A stretch of 64,000 nucleotides of DNA from Polaribacter sp. HaHaR_3_91 (lineage in GTDB: Bacteria > Bacteroidota > Bacteroidia > Flavobacteriales > Flavobacteriaceae), in NCBI RefSeq assembly GCF_019278525.1, contig NZ_CP058986.1, positions 2,142,001-2,206,000 of the forward strand, written 5' to 3'. Below, piece after piece: positions 35,858 through 44,917 of the stretch. Numbering within the stretch: the stretch's first letter is position 1; each line of letters opens with the position of its first letter. Both the position numbers and the translations under genes were made by a program. Below the pieces are notes generated by a model. The model ran no database searches. It had not been told where the DNA came from and saw nothing but the letters and a program-made list of their open reading frames with translations.

Positions 35858-36236
35858 ATCCAATACATTCTTCACATTTCCCTTGTATAAGCACCTGGGA
35901 AAAAGCTATTTGTCTGTTCTCTATTTTAGGAATAACAACTTTTACTTGTAAGCATTCTACTTTACCGCAACTTAGACATTGAAAATGCGGATGCACATCT
36001 TTGTGCTCTGTAGCTGAACATCCGGTACATTTAGCATACCACTTAAGTCCATCTTTACCAAGAAAAGAATGCAAAACACCATCATCTTCTAGCTTATCTA
36101 AAATACGATATATCGTTGTTTTGTTAAATTCAGTATCTAATTGATTTATTAGCATTTTTGCAGAAATAGCTACAGAACTGTTTTTAAACTCATTAAGTAA
36201 TACTTCTACAGCCTTTGTTTTTCTAATAATTCCCAT
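35856..36236 (-). CDS. Fur-family repressor, probably the zinc sensor Zur
   Basis: The 126-residue protein starts at ATG 36236; an upstream in-frame ATG at 36254 lies inside the operator. It has a winged helix (KTTIYRILDKLEDDGVLH) and a metal-rich C-terminal half: C70, C73, H78, H82, H84, C87, C90, C95, then C121/C124. CLSC (87-90) with CEEC (121-124) is the structural zinc site of Fur proteins. I call it Zur-like because the divergent genes are the classic zinc-starvation set (COG0523 GTPases, FolE, zinc-sparing phosphatase). Fur or PerR specificity cannot be excluded from sequence alone. Confidence 0.85.
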   Translation of the reverse strand: MGIIRKTKAVEVLLNEFKNSSVAISAKMLINQLDTEFNKTTIYRILDKLEDDGVLHSFLGKDGLKWYAKCTGCSATEHKDVHPHFQCLSCGKVECLQVKVVIPKIENRQIAFSQVLIQGKCEECIG

Positions 36237-36240
36237 ATAA

Positions 36241-36271
36241 CAAATATAGTGCAACTTAGTTGTAATAACAA
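36241..36271 (-). promoter_or_regulatory. Promoter of the zur-like gene
   Basis: On the minus strand TTG (36271-36269), 20 bp, TATATTTG (36248-36241). The palindrome at 36250-36264 fills the spacer, implying autorepression. Confidence 0.65.
36250..36264. promoter_or_regulatory. Zur-like operator box 1
   Basis: TGCAACTTAGTTGTA is a 15-bp imperfect palindrome. It covers the spacer of the zur-like promoter and overlaps the -33 TTG of the opposite promoter. Confidence 0.7.
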
Positions 36272-36289
36272 ATTTATTATTTACATTTG
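36260..36289 (+). promoter_or_regulatory. Promoter of the putative zinc operon
   Basis: TTG (36260-36262), 19 bp, TACATTTG (36282-36289), an exact consensus match. Box 1 overlaps the -33 element and box 2 overlaps the -7 element. Confidence 0.75.
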
Positions 36290-36302
36290 CAACTCAGTTG
36301 TA
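36288..36302. promoter_or_regulatory. Zur-like operator box 2
   Basis: TGCAACTCAGTTGTA is identical to box 1 except for the central base and lies 38 bp from it, centre to centre. It covers the start-site region of the plus-strand promoter. Confidence 0.7.
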
Positions 36303-36316
36303 TTAATAAAATAGTA

Positions 36317-36721
36317 ATGATTATTTCAAAACAAAAATCCGATAGCATTGGTGCTATAGCAAGTTCTCTTTGTCTTATACATTGTGCTGCTACTCCCTTA
36401 TTGTTTATAGTGCAAGCAGGCGCATCAGCTTGTTGCAGTACGACACCTGTTTGGTGGAAATTTATAGATTATTTCTTTTTAGTAATCTCCTTTTTTGCCA
36501 TTTATAGATCTACGGAAACTACTACAAATACCTGGATGAAACCTGCTTTGTGGTTTAGTTGGTTGCTACTGTTTATTGTGATTATCAATGAAAAAATAGC
36601 ATTGCTTTCTATACCAGAAAGCGCAATTTATATACCAGCAATTGCACTAATTATTTTACATACCTATAATAGAAAATATTGCCAGTGTAAAACCGATAAA
36701 TGTTGTACAAATGAAAAATAA
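36317..36721 (+). CDS. MerC-domain membrane protein
   Basis: The 134-residue protein has four hydrophobic segments. The MerC signature SSLCLIHCAATPLL holds C19 and C23 in the first helix. MerC carries Hg(II) across the inner membrane; family members next to zinc regulators are likely to bind or move zinc instead (inference). A further CC pair follows the first helix, and the C-terminus is Cys-rich (YCQCKTDKCC). ATG 36317 is chosen because the promoter's predicted start site (~36296) lies after the upstream TTG codon. It overlaps folE by 11 bp. Confidence 0.82.
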   Translation: MIISKQKSDSIGAIASSLCLIHCAATPLLFIVQAGASACCSTTPVWWKFIDYFFLVISFFAIYRSTETTTNTWMKPALWFSWLLLFIVIINEKIALLSIPESAIYIPAIALIILHTYNRKYCQCKTDKCCTNEK

Positions 36722-37376
36722 AAAACAAATAGAAATTGTAGGTGACAATCATTTCTCATCAAGTATAAGAACACCTTTACGTGCAGATGCTTTTGATAAA
36801 AGTGATGAAGAAAAAATAGAAAACATCCAGTATCATTTTAAAAAGATCATGGAAGAAATGGGGTTAGATTTAACTGATGATAGTTTATCTGGCACCCCAT
36901 ATCGTGTTGCTAAAATGTATGTAAAAGAGTTGTTTTATGGCTTAAACCCTATAAACAAACCTAAACTATCCACTTTTGAAAATAAATATGGGTATAATAA
37001 AATGTTAGTAGAACAAAATATTACGATAGACTCTGCTTGCGAACATCACTTTTTGCCAATAATAGGGTATGCAAATGTGGCATATGTTCCTAAAGACAAA
37101 GTAATCGGTTTGTCTAAGATAAATCGGTTGGTAGATTATTATGCACGCCGTCCGCAAGTACAAGAAAGACTAGTACTTCAAATTTTGAACGATTTACAAA
37201 CTATTTTAGGTACTAAAGATGTAATTGTTTCGGTGACAGCAAAACACCTTTGTGTTTCTTCTAGAGGTATCAAAGATCAAAGCAGTTTTACAACCACTTT
37301 AGAATATGGAGGTTGTTTTACTGAAACAGAAAAACGTAACGATTTCTTAAAGATCATCGCTCAAGAAAAAATATAA
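36711..37376 (+). CDS. folE: GTP cyclohydrolase I (FolE type)
   Basis: FolE turns GTP into dihydroneopterin triphosphate, the first step of folate and pterin synthesis. The 221-residue protein has the zinc ligands C110 and H113 (CEHHFLPIIGYANVAYVP) and C181 (KHLCVSSRGI), and the GTP-binding segments GLSKINRLVDYYARRPQVQERL and QSSFTTTLEYGG. It is therefore the zinc-using type I enzyme, not the zinc-independent FolE2 type. SSRGIKDQSS replaces the more usual MRGVxKxxS. It overlaps the MerC-like gene by 11 bp, so the two are translationally coupled. Confidence 0.93.
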   Translation: MKNKKQIEIVGDNHFSSSIRTPLRADAFDKSDEEKIENIQYHFKKIMEEMGLDLTDDSLSGTPYRVAKMYVKELFYGLNPINKPKLSTFENKYGYNKMLVEQNITIDSACEHHFLPIIGYANVAYVPKDKVIGLSKINRLVDYYARRPQVQERLVLQILNDLQTILGTKDVIVSVTAKHLCVSSRGIKDQSSFTTTLEYGGCFTETEKRNDFLKIIAQEKI

Positions 37377-37428
37377 TTTAGCTTTTAATTAATTACGAAT
37401 TAATAATTATTTAACGCAAGAATGTAAT

Positions 37429-39102
37429 ATGGAATATAATCGAAGAAAATTTATATCTTTTATTGGTAAAGCAGGAGTAGGTTTAGCGGTTGCACCTCAG
37501 TTTTTAGTAAGTTGTGGCAATACAACAACTCCTGCAAAAGGAATTGATGTTATGTCTGATGACCAATTTAAAACTTTAAAAAATTTGGTTTTAGAAGGAT
37601 TATTGCCTTCGGATAAAGACGATTTATTATTAGCCAATGGATTAGAGTATCATTCCATCATTAAATGGGGAGAAAGCATTAATAATACTGATACTTTTGG
37701 ATTCAATAATGATTTTATCTGTTTTATCCCTTTGGATGAAAACAACCCTAAAGACGGTTTATTATGGGTAAATCATGAATATATAAATCCGTTTTTTGTT
37801 TCTGATTTTAATAAATCCGAAGAAAATAAAACACCAAAAACAAAAGAGCAAGTAGATAAAGAAATGTACAATGTTGGTGGCAGTATTGTACGAATAAAAG
37901 AGGAAAATGGCATTTGGAAAGTTGTTGAAAATGATCCTCATAACAGACGTATTACATCCCAAACCCCCATGACGCTAAATTGGGATACTCCAATTAAAGA
38001 AGCGACTACCGTATTTGGAACAAATAGTAATTGTTCTGGAGGAATTACACCATGGAAAACATTTATTACCTGCGAAGAAAACTATGATGCCTGTTTTGGA
38101 GAAACAGCATATGATGAAAATAACAATCCTTCTCATCGAGCAAGTGAATACGGATGGGAAACGTTTTATAACTATCCACCGGAGCATTATGGTTGGGTAG
38201 TTGAAGTAAATCCAAAAGACGGAACTGCACAAAAACATATCGCCTTAGGGCGTTTTGCACACGAATGTTGTACACTTTACGAACTAGAAGATAAACGTGT
38301 TGTTGCATATACTGGTGATGATCATAACGATGAACATCTGTATAAATTTATCTCTTCTAAACCAGGTTCTTTAAAAGAAGGAGCACTTTATGTGGCTGAT
38401 ACCATCAACGGAAAATGGTTGGCTATGGATTGGGAGAATCAACCGATTTTAAAAAGTAAATTCAAAGACCAAACAGAAGTTTTAATTAGAGCTAGAGAAG
38501 CTGCAAAACTAATTGGAGCTACTGCATTAAACAGACCTGAAGACATAGAAATAGATCCTATTACCGGAAACATTTTTGTCTCCTTAACAAATAACAAACC
38601 AAAAGGCGATTTCCATGGGTCAATTTTAAAAATTGAAGAAACAAATGGTGCTTTTGATTCGCTAACCTTTAAAGCAGAAACATACAAAGCAGGAGGAGAG
38701 GAACCAGGGTTTTCTTGTCCGGATAACTTAGCATTTGATTTAGCAGGGAATCTTTGGATGACATCAGACATGTCTGGAAGCGCAATGAATAAAGCTGATA
38801 CACCGTATTTACCTTTTAAAAATAACAGTTTATTTGTAATTCCGAGATACGGAAAAGACGCTGGAAAAGTAATTAGAGTTGCCACTGCACCAAATGATGC
38901 AGAGTTAACAGGTCCTTGGTTTTCTCCTGATGGTAAAACACTGTTTTTAAGTGTTCAACATCCTGGTGAACAAACAAAAGATTTAAGCAACCCAACGAGT
39001 ACTTGGCCTTTTGATAAAGACGATATACCGAAACCAGCAGTGGTAGCAATTACAGGAAATTTAATAGAAAAAATGAATAAATTAAATTTACTAGAAGTAT
39101 AA
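37429..39102 (+). CDS. PhoX-family phosphatase (DUF839), Tat-exported lipoprotein
   Basis: The 557-residue protein begins with a twin-arginine signal (YNRRKFISFIG) that ends in a lipobox-like FLVSC (C29), so it is exported folded. Family segments are SNCSGGITPWKTFITCEENY, GRFAHECC, TGDDHNDEHLYKFIS, RPEDIEIDPITGNIFVSLTNN, CPDNLAFDLAGNLWMTSDMSGS and [18 protein letters not shown]. PhoX phosphatases use iron and calcium, not zinc, to release phosphate from organic esters. That fits a role replacing zinc alkaline phosphatase in a zinc-starvation operon. The gene lies 52 bp after folE with no terminator between. Confidence 0.88.
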   Translation: MEYNRRKFISFIGKAGVGLAVAPQFLVSCGNTTTPAKGIDVMSDDQFKTLKNLVLEGLLPSDKDDLLLANGLEYHSIIKWGESINNTDTFGFNNDFICFIPLDENNPKDGLLWVNHEYINPFFVSDFNKSEENKTPKTKEQVDKEMYNVGGSIVRIKEENGIWKVVENDPHNRRITSQTPMTLNWDTPIKEATTVFGTNSNCSGGITPWKTFITCEENYDACFGETAYDENNNPSHRASEYGWETFYNYPPEHYGWVVEVNPKDGTAQKHIALGRFAHECCTLYELEDKRVVAYTGDDHNDEHLYKFISSKPGSLKEGALYVADTINGKWLAMDWENQPILKSKFKDQTEVLIRAREAAKLIGATALNRPEDIEIDPITGNIFVSLTNNKPKGDFHGSILKIEETNGAFDSLTFKAETYKAGGEEPGFSCPDNLAFDLAGNLWMTSDMSGSAMNKADTPYLPFKNNSLFVIPRYGKDAGKVIRVATAPNDAELTGPWFSPDGKTLFLSVQHPGEQTKDLSNPTSTWPFDKDDIPKPAVVAITGNLIEKMNKLNLLEV

Positions 39103-39125
39103 ATCAGCGTAAGCGTTTTTACAAT

Positions 39126-40031
39126 ATGGAAGCAATTATTACCATTGTCGGCTTTTTGGGATCAGGGAAAACTACTTTATTAAACTATTTAATAGATCGT
39201 TTTACTGAAAAAGAATGGAATCCTTTTGTGATCTTAAATGATTATGAAAATGCCAATATGGATGTACAGCAGTTTCTAGATAAAGTAAATAACAAACATA
39301 TAAAAGCGCTTACCGGAAGTTGTATTTGTTGCAGTGGCATACATGAACTTAGAAATTATGTAAACGGAATTCCTATTAGAAAAAACGGAATTACTTTAAT
39401 TGAAGCCAACGGAACATCAGATGCATGTACGCTTATGGAGTTTTTAGGAGTAGGTGTAAACAATCGGTTTTTACCACCTATACAAATCTCTGTGGTAGAT
39501 GTACTAAATTGGCAAAAACGTGGTGAACACAATGATTTAGAAGCGAATCAAATACAGGTATCCTCTTTAATTGTGTTGACACATCTTGATGGAGCTTCAG
39601 AACATAGGAAGGAATTGGTAATTAAAGACTTAAAAAAACACAACCCTTTTGCTAAAATTATCGCTATGGAGAAGCTAGATGTGGAGTTGTTACCCATTCT
39701 TTTACCTTCTAAAAATGTGGTTGATAAATTAGCGCATCAAAAAGCACATTGGTCTTCTTGTTCTATAGATTTACCTGTTTTACCTTCTAAAGAGTGCATA
39801 GATCTTATATGTAATCAGTTGCCTAAGAGTATACTTAGAGTTAAAGGTTGTGTACAAATAGCTAAAGAAACAAATTACACTTATTTTGAAAGAACTCCAG
39901 ACGGAAAAATATTTGTAAGACCTTTTAAAGGCGTGCCAATAACAGGAACTAAATTACTAACTATTGGTGCTGGTAGTGAACCTGCTGTTTTAGAACAAGC
40001 GATTGCAAATAGCTTAAATATCTTCAATTAA
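39126..40031 (+). CDS. COG0523 GTPase, small variant
   Basis: This 301-residue G3E-family GTPase has Walker [10 protein letters not shown] (9-17) and the metal-binding CxCC motif SCICCSG (C66, C68, C69). Walker B-like [14 protein letters not shown] follows. Where NKxD is expected it reads LTHLDG, an unusual guanine-specificity motif. A divergent C-terminal domain follows. COG0523 proteins are GTP-driven metallochaperones, and the zinc-related ones are Zur-regulated. It is 23 bp after phoX and 47 bp before a second, larger COG0523 gene. Confidence 0.85.
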   Translation: MEAIITIVGFLGSGKTTLLNYLIDRFTEKEWNPFVILNDYENANMDVQQFLDKVNNKHIKALTGSCICCSGIHELRNYVNGIPIRKNGITLIEANGTSDACTLMEFLGVGVNNRFLPPIQISVVDVLNWQKRGEHNDLEANQIQVSSLIVLTHLDGASEHRKELVIKDLKKHNPFAKIIAMEKLDVELLPILLPSKNVVDKLAHQKAHWSSCSIDLPVLPSKECIDLICNQLPKSILRVKGCVQIAKETNYTYFERTPDGKIFVRPFKGVPITGTKLLTIGAGSEPAVLEQAIANSLNIFN

Positions 40032-40078
40032 TTACGATAACCTTCATAAATAATCCCAATTCTAAATATAAAATAATA

Positions 40079-41290
40079 ATGATAAAAGGAATTAAAAAAT
40101 TACCAGTAACTGTTTTAAGTGGATTTTTAGGAGCTGGTAAAACCACATTATTAAATCATATTTTGCATAACAAAGAAGGGTTAAAAGTAGCTGTTATTGT
40201 AAATGATATGAGTGAGGTGAATATAGACGCTCAGTTTCTAGAAAATGAAAACACACTTTCTAGAACCGAAGAAAAGTTAGTCGAAATGTCTAACGGATGT
40301 ATTTGCTGTACTTTACGAGAAGATTTAATGATTGAGGTTGAAAAACTAGCTGCTCAAAATAAATTTGATTATTTACTTATAGAAAGCACCGGAATTAGTG
40401 AACCGATTCCTGTTGCTCAAACTTTTACATTTGAAAGTGAAGATGGTAAAATAGATTTAAGCAAGTTTAGCTATATAGATACGATGGTTACGGTGGTAGA
40501 TGCTTTTAATTTCTTAAAAGATTTTTCTAGTGCAGATTATTTAGCCACAAGAGAGTTGACGAATATAGAAGGAGACGATAGAACTATTGTAAACCTGTTA
40601 ACAGACCAAATTGAATTTGCAAACGTAATTATTTTGAATAAAATAGATTTAGTTACTGAAGAACAAGTAGCAACGCTGCATGCAATTATTCAAAAATTAA
40701 ATCCTGAAGCAAGTATTATTACCACACAAAACTCTAAAGTTGTAATAGAAAGCGTTTTAAACACGGGGTTATTTGATTATGAAAAAGCAGAAGCTTCTGC
40801 AGGTTGGTTAAAAGAATTAGAAAATGAGCACGTGCCAGAAACGGAAGAATACGGAATTAACTCTCTCGTTTATAGGAGTAAAAAACCATTTCATCCAGCG
40901 CGATTTTTAAACTATTTAAATACAGATTTTCCTCAGAATATTATAAGAAGTAAAGGGCTTTTTTGGTTAGCCTCTAGGTCTGACCAAGCTTTACTTTGGA
41001 GTTCCGCAGGAGGATCTTGTAAAGCAGACTCTGCAGGTGTTTGGTGGGCATCAATGTCTTTTGGAGAACGCATTAGTTCTGCTGTTTTTGTAGAAAATAA
41101 AGACGATATAGAAAAAGGTTGGGACGCCATATATGGAGACCGTAAAATAGAATTAGTTTTTATTGGTCAATATTTAGAGAAAGAAGCCATAATCGCTCAA
41201 TTAAACACTTGTTTATTAACTGATAAAGAAATAGAAACATGGAAAACTAAATCATTTCCGCAAGAAGATCAATGGCCAATAACACAATAA
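40079..41290 (+). CDS. COG0523 GTPase, ZigA/YciC-like zinc chaperone candidate
   Basis: The 403-residue protein has Walker [10 protein letters not shown] (15-23), CxCC in [12 protein letters not shown] (C74, C76, C77), [17 protein letters not shown] and a standard NKxD (ILNKIDLV). The C-terminal CobW domain has [15 protein letters not shown] and ends in a region rich in Trp and Gly ([12 protein letters not shown]). The length and C-terminus match the YciC/ZigA group, which delivers zinc to client enzymes when zinc is scarce. A likely client is FolE, encoded in the same run. The ABC genes start 22 bp downstream. Confidence 0.9.
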   Translation: MIKGIKKLPVTVLSGFLGAGKTTLLNHILHNKEGLKVAVIVNDMSEVNIDAQFLENENTLSRTEEKLVEMSNGCICCTLREDLMIEVEKLAAQNKFDYLLIESTGISEPIPVAQTFTFESEDGKIDLSKFSYIDTMVTVVDAFNFLKDFSSADYLATRELTNIEGDDRTIVNLLTDQIEFANVIILNKIDLVTEEQVATLHAIIQKLNPEASIITTQNSKVVIESVLNTGLFDYEKAEASAGWLKELENEHVPETEEYGINSLVYRSKKPFHPARFLNYLNTDFPQNIIRSKGLFWLASRSDQALLWSSAGGSCKADSAGVWWASMSFGERISSAVFVENKDDIEKGWDAIYGDRKIELVFIGQYLEKEAIIAQLNTCLLTDKEIETWKTKSFPQEDQWPITQ

Positions 41291-41312
41291 AAACATCACT
41301 AAAATAAATCAC

Positions 41313-42023
41313 ATGATTAAAACAGAAAAACTGACAAAGAAATATGGAGATTTTGTTGCCTTAAATGAATTATCCTTACAGGTAAAACCAGGCGAAATAT
41401 ATTGTCTTTTAGGTGCTAATGGAGCGGGAAAATCTACCACTATAAATTTATTGTTAGGTTTTCTAAAAGCAACTTCTGGTACATCATTGATTAATGGAAT
41501 AGATGTTGAAAAGAACAATTTAGAAACCAAAAAAGACATCTCTTATATTCCCGAAAACTTAATATTGTACCCAACATTGAACGCTGTAGAAAATCTTGAT
41601 TACTTTTCTGGTATCGGTGGTCAGAATTTAAAAAAGGAACAGTTAGAATCTCTTTTAACACAAGCTGGTTTACAATCGGATGCTTTTTACAAACGCACCA
41701 ATGCTTTTTCTAAGGGAATGCGACAAAAAGTAGGGATTGCTATTGCACTTGCTAAACAGGCAAAAGTACTTTTGTTAGATGAACCAACCTCTGGTTTAGA
41801 TCCTAAAGCAAGTAACGAATTTGGTTTATTACTACAAGAACTTAAAAAGAAAAATGTAGCTATTTTAATGGCTACTCACGATCTTTTTAGAGCAAAAGAA
41901 ATCGCTACAAATATAGGGATTATGAAAAACGGACAATTGTTAGAACAATTTGTTTCTAAAGACATTTCTTTATCAGAATTAGAGAAAGTATATCTTAAAA
42001 CCATGATTGTAAATACGCCGTAA
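41313..42023 (+). CDS. ABC-2 type transporter ATP-binding protein
   Basis: The 236-residue ATPase has Walker A GANGAGKST, Q-loop SYIPENL, an atypical signature SKGMRQKVGIAIAL, Walker B VLLLDEPTSGLDP and H-loop ATHD. The SKGMRQK signature is typical of ABC-2 exporters of the NosF/CcmA-like group. It lies 2 bp before the first of two DUF3526 permease genes and must energise them. The substrate is unknown. Confidence 0.92.
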   Translation: MIKTEKLTKKYGDFVALNELSLQVKPGEIYCLLGANGAGKSTTINLLLGFLKATSGTSLINGIDVEKNNLETKKDISYIPENLILYPTLNAVENLDYFSGIGGQNLKKEQLESLLTQAGLQSDAFYKRTNAFSKGMRQKVGIAIALAKQAKVLLLDEPTSGLDPKASNEFGLLLQELKKKNVAILMATHDLFRAKEIATNIGIMKNGQLLEQFVSKDISLSELEKVYLKTMIVNTP

Positions 42024-42025
42024 AA

Positions 42026-43435
42026 ATGATTAAAAAAACAATTATAAAAGAAATCCAAGAGCTCTTTAGAGATGGTCGTGTTAAACTTTCTGGAATTATT
42101 GTATTGTTATTATTGCTTGTTTCGGTTTGGATAAGCAGAAATCAATATAAAAAATCGATTGGAGAAGTAGCATCAGCAAAAACAGAAGAACGTGCTGTTT
42201 GGGAAAATCAGGGAGAGAAAAATCCGCATTCTGCGGCACATTATGGTAATTATGTATTTAAACCTAAACATCCACTTTCGTTATTAGATCAAGGGGTTAA
42301 TAAATACACAGGTACTTCTATTTTTTTAGAAGCACACAAACGTAATGAAGCACAATATAGTAGTGTTGCAGACCAAACAGGTTTGGCGCGTTTTGGAGTG
42401 CTTTCACCAGATTTTATTTTACTATTTATCTTACCGCTTTTAATTATTTTAATAGGATATAATAGTGTTACCAAAGAAAGAGAAATGGAAACTATGGCTT
42501 TATTAAAGAGTCAGGGTATGGTATATTGGAAAATGATTTTAGGAAAGTGGGTCTCTATTTTTCTGCCTATTTTTATTCTTACAACCTTATTATTTGTGCT
42601 TTCGGGTATGGTACTCTCATTTATAGAAGGCTATACATCGTTTAGTTGGCTTTCTTTAGGTTTATTGCTATTGATCTATTTATTTTATTATACTGTATTT
42701 ATCAATATTGTACTTTTTATTTCTATTCAAGTTAAAAAATCGAGTGTGTCGCTTGTTGTCGCATTGGGTGTTTGGATTATCTCTTGCTTAGTAGCGCCAA
42801 AAGTTGCTAGTAATTTTGCGGAATCAAAATATCCATATCCAACTCATCAAGAATTTGCGACTACTATTTCTGATGCTAAAAAAGAAGGGTTAGACGGACA
42901 TAACCCTTGGAGTGAAGCTTCTAAACAATTAGAAAAAGACGTGTTATTAGAATATGGTGTGGATAGTTTAAACCAACTTCCTTTTAATTTTATTGCGTAT
43001 CGTATGCAAAAAGGAGAGGAGTATCAAGCTAGTATATATAAAAAGCATTATGCTGTTTTAAAGGCACAGTTTCAAAAGCAAGTAGCTACGTACAATACAC
43101 TTTCTGTTATTTCACCGTTTCTTTCTGCTCGATTTTTATCTATGGGAATTGCTCGTACGGATTATCAATCTCATTGGGATTTTGCTGATGCTTCTGAAAG
43201 TTATAGAATTGAAACACAAAAGTTTTTAAATGATAATTACGCGAATAACACAAGTTATATGGAGCGTGGTTATTTAGCAAAATCAGATACTTGGAAAAAC
43301 CTTCCGAAGTTTGAGTACGAGCATGTAAACTTAAGTACTGTTTTAAAACAACAGAAAATTAGTATGCTTATTTTATTGGCTTGGGTATTGTTTACCACCT
43401 CTTTATTATTCGTTTTTAACCGTAAAAAAAATTAA
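42026..43435 (+). CDS. ABC permease with DUF3526 domain, first of two
   Basis: The 469-residue membrane protein has one N-terminal helix (GIIVLLLLLVSVWIS), a ~100-residue periplasmic part, a block of five helices (about 130-270), a second large periplasmic part and a C-terminal helix. After the helices comes a segment NFAESKYPYPTHQEFATTI, typical of DUF3526 permeases. TKEREMETMALLKSQGMVYWKMILGKW is the cytoplasmic coupling region. It likely pairs with the next permease as a heterodimer. Spacing to neighbours is 2 and 7 bp. Confidence 0.87.
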   Translation: MIKKTIIKEIQELFRDGRVKLSGIIVLLLLLVSVWISRNQYKKSIGEVASAKTEERAVWENQGEKNPHSAAHYGNYVFKPKHPLSLLDQGVNKYTGTSIFLEAHKRNEAQYSSVADQTGLARFGVLSPDFILLFILPLLIILIGYNSVTKEREMETMALLKSQGMVYWKMILGKWVSIFLPIFILTTLLFVLSGMVLSFIEGYTSFSWLSLGLLLLIYLFYYTVFINIVLFISIQVKKSSVSLVVALGVWIISCLVAPKVASNFAESKYPYPTHQEFATTISDAKKEGLDGHNPWSEASKQLEKDVLLEYGVDSLNQLPFNFIAYRMQKGEEYQASIYKKHYAVLKAQFQKQVATYNTLSVISPFLSARFLSMGIARTDYQSHWDFADASESYRIETQKFLNDNYANNTSYMERGYLAKSDTWKNLPKFEYEHVNLSTVLKQQKISMLILLAWVLFTTSLLFVFNRKKN

Positions 43436-43442
43436 CTATCGC

Positions 43443-44870
43443 ATGCTGTACTATAATTTTAAATATGAATTAAAAATACTTCTGCGCAGTCGTTGGATAC
43501 AGTTGATTAGTATTCTTTTATTGGGTTTATTTGTTTTTGCTGCTTTTAATGGCGAAAATAAAGTAGAAAAAAGGAAAGTAAATATTTCGAAAGCAAGAAC
43601 TGAAGTGCAAGCTTCAGATAAAAACATGCTAGCTGTTTTAGATTCTTTGGAAAACGGAATGAATGTGCATGTGTCTCGTTATAAAATTCCGACGAGCCCA
43701 ATTTCTATTGGAAATTACTACCCTAGAGTTGCTGCAATGGATCCTAATGATATGGGCTTTTTAGCTGTAGGACAAAGTGATATTTTTACGCATTATGTAT
43801 TGCCAACCGTATTTGGAGATGATTTTGCACTGAATTTCACCGAAATGACCAGTCCAATTCAGTTGCTTTTTGGAAGTTTCGATTTAATGTTTGTCATCGT
43901 TTATTTACTTCCGTTGCTTATTATAGCATTTTCTTACAATGTTTTATCCGAAGAAAAAGAAAGAGGTACTTTACGTTTGTTGGCATCACAACCGATCTCT
44001 ATTAGAAAATGGGTATTGCAAAAATTAGCCATGCGCTTGTTTTGTTTGTTTGTCATTATTATTGTGGTATCCGCCATTGTATTTGGTTTTTTCGCTAATG
44101 TACCTTTTATAAGTTTCCTTTCGTTTTTAGCCCTGGTATTTTGTTATATGCTATTTTGGTTTAGTTTGGCTTTTGCTATTAATATTAGTAGCTCTAAATC
44201 TGCAAAAAACGCTTTGTCTCTTTTAGGATTATGGATTGTTTTTGTATTGCTAATGCCTTCTATTATCAGTCAGACCGGAGATATTTTTTATCCAATTCCG
44301 CCAAGAACAGAAATGATTAGTGAAATACGCGAACACAAAGCAGCAGCTACTAAAAAGCAAGATCAAATATTAGATAACTTTTTAAGAGATCACCCCGAAT
44401 ATGCTGTAAATGATCCATCTCAAGCGCGTTCGTTTTGGCACGGATATATTGCTTCTCAGCAATTAATTAAAGAAGAATTGGAACCACTTTTCTCTGATTA
44501 TGAAGATAAATTAAAAAAACAACAATCTTGGGTATCTAAATTTCAATGGATATCTCCAGCAATTATTACGCAAAGTGCCTTAGGTACTATGGCAGGTACT
44601 ACAAAAGAAGATTATAACAATTACCAAAATCAAGTGTATCAATTTGCTGCAGATTGGCGTAATTATTTTGTTCCTTTATTGTACAACAACAAAACGTTTA
44701 ATAAAACGATGTATAAGGAATTACCAACATTTACGTATGCGCCTAAAAAAGATCATTCTTTACTTTATGCCATTGTTGGTTTGTTACTAATTTCTGTGGT
44801 TGTTATTGCCATTACCATGTTTAGTTATACCATCAATTTAAAAAGAAAAGGAATGGTATTGATGCAATAA
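43443..44870 (+). CDS. ABC permease with DUF3526 domain, second of two
   Basis: The 475-residue paralogue of the preceding protein has the same layout: N-terminal helix (WIQLISILLLGLFVFAAF), an extracytoplasmic part, a five-helix block with the coupling motif SEEKERGTLRLLASQPISIRKWVLQKLAMR, then SQTGDIFYPIPPRTEMI and a long extracytoplasmic segment before the last helix. Tandem DUF3526 permeases with one ATPase occur in Bacteroidota, some near TonB receptors; their cargo is not established. A 47-bp gap without a terminator leads to the next ABC genes. Confidence 0.87.
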   Translation: MLYYNFKYELKILLRSRWIQLISILLLGLFVFAAFNGENKVEKRKVNISKARTEVQASDKNMLAVLDSLENGMNVHVSRYKIPTSPISIGNYYPRVAAMDPNDMGFLAVGQSDIFTHYVLPTVFGDDFALNFTEMTSPIQLLFGSFDLMFVIVYLLPLLIIAFSYNVLSEEKERGTLRLLASQPISIRKWVLQKLAMRLFCLFVIIIVVSAIVFGFFANVPFISFLSFLALVFCYMLFWFSLAFAINISSSKSAKNALSLLGLWIVFVLLMPSIISQTGDIFYPIPPRTEMISEIREHKAAATKKQDQILDNFLRDHPEYAVNDPSQARSFWHGYIASQQLIKEELEPLFSDYEDKLKKQQSWVSKFQWISPAIITQSALGTMAGTTKEDYNNYQNQVYQFAADWRNYFVPLLYNNKTFNKTMYKELPTFTYAPKKDHSLLYAIVGLLLISVVVIAITMFSYTINLKRKGMVLMQ

Positions 44871-44917
44871 TGATGTCAATTAAAAATATAAAGTAAAAGT
44901 GTCATAAACACATTAAA

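Noticed and set aside
37762..38885. Several minus-strand open frames within phoX
   Set aside because: They are antisense shadows with no start context or family features; the plus-strand PhoX motifs are unambiguous.
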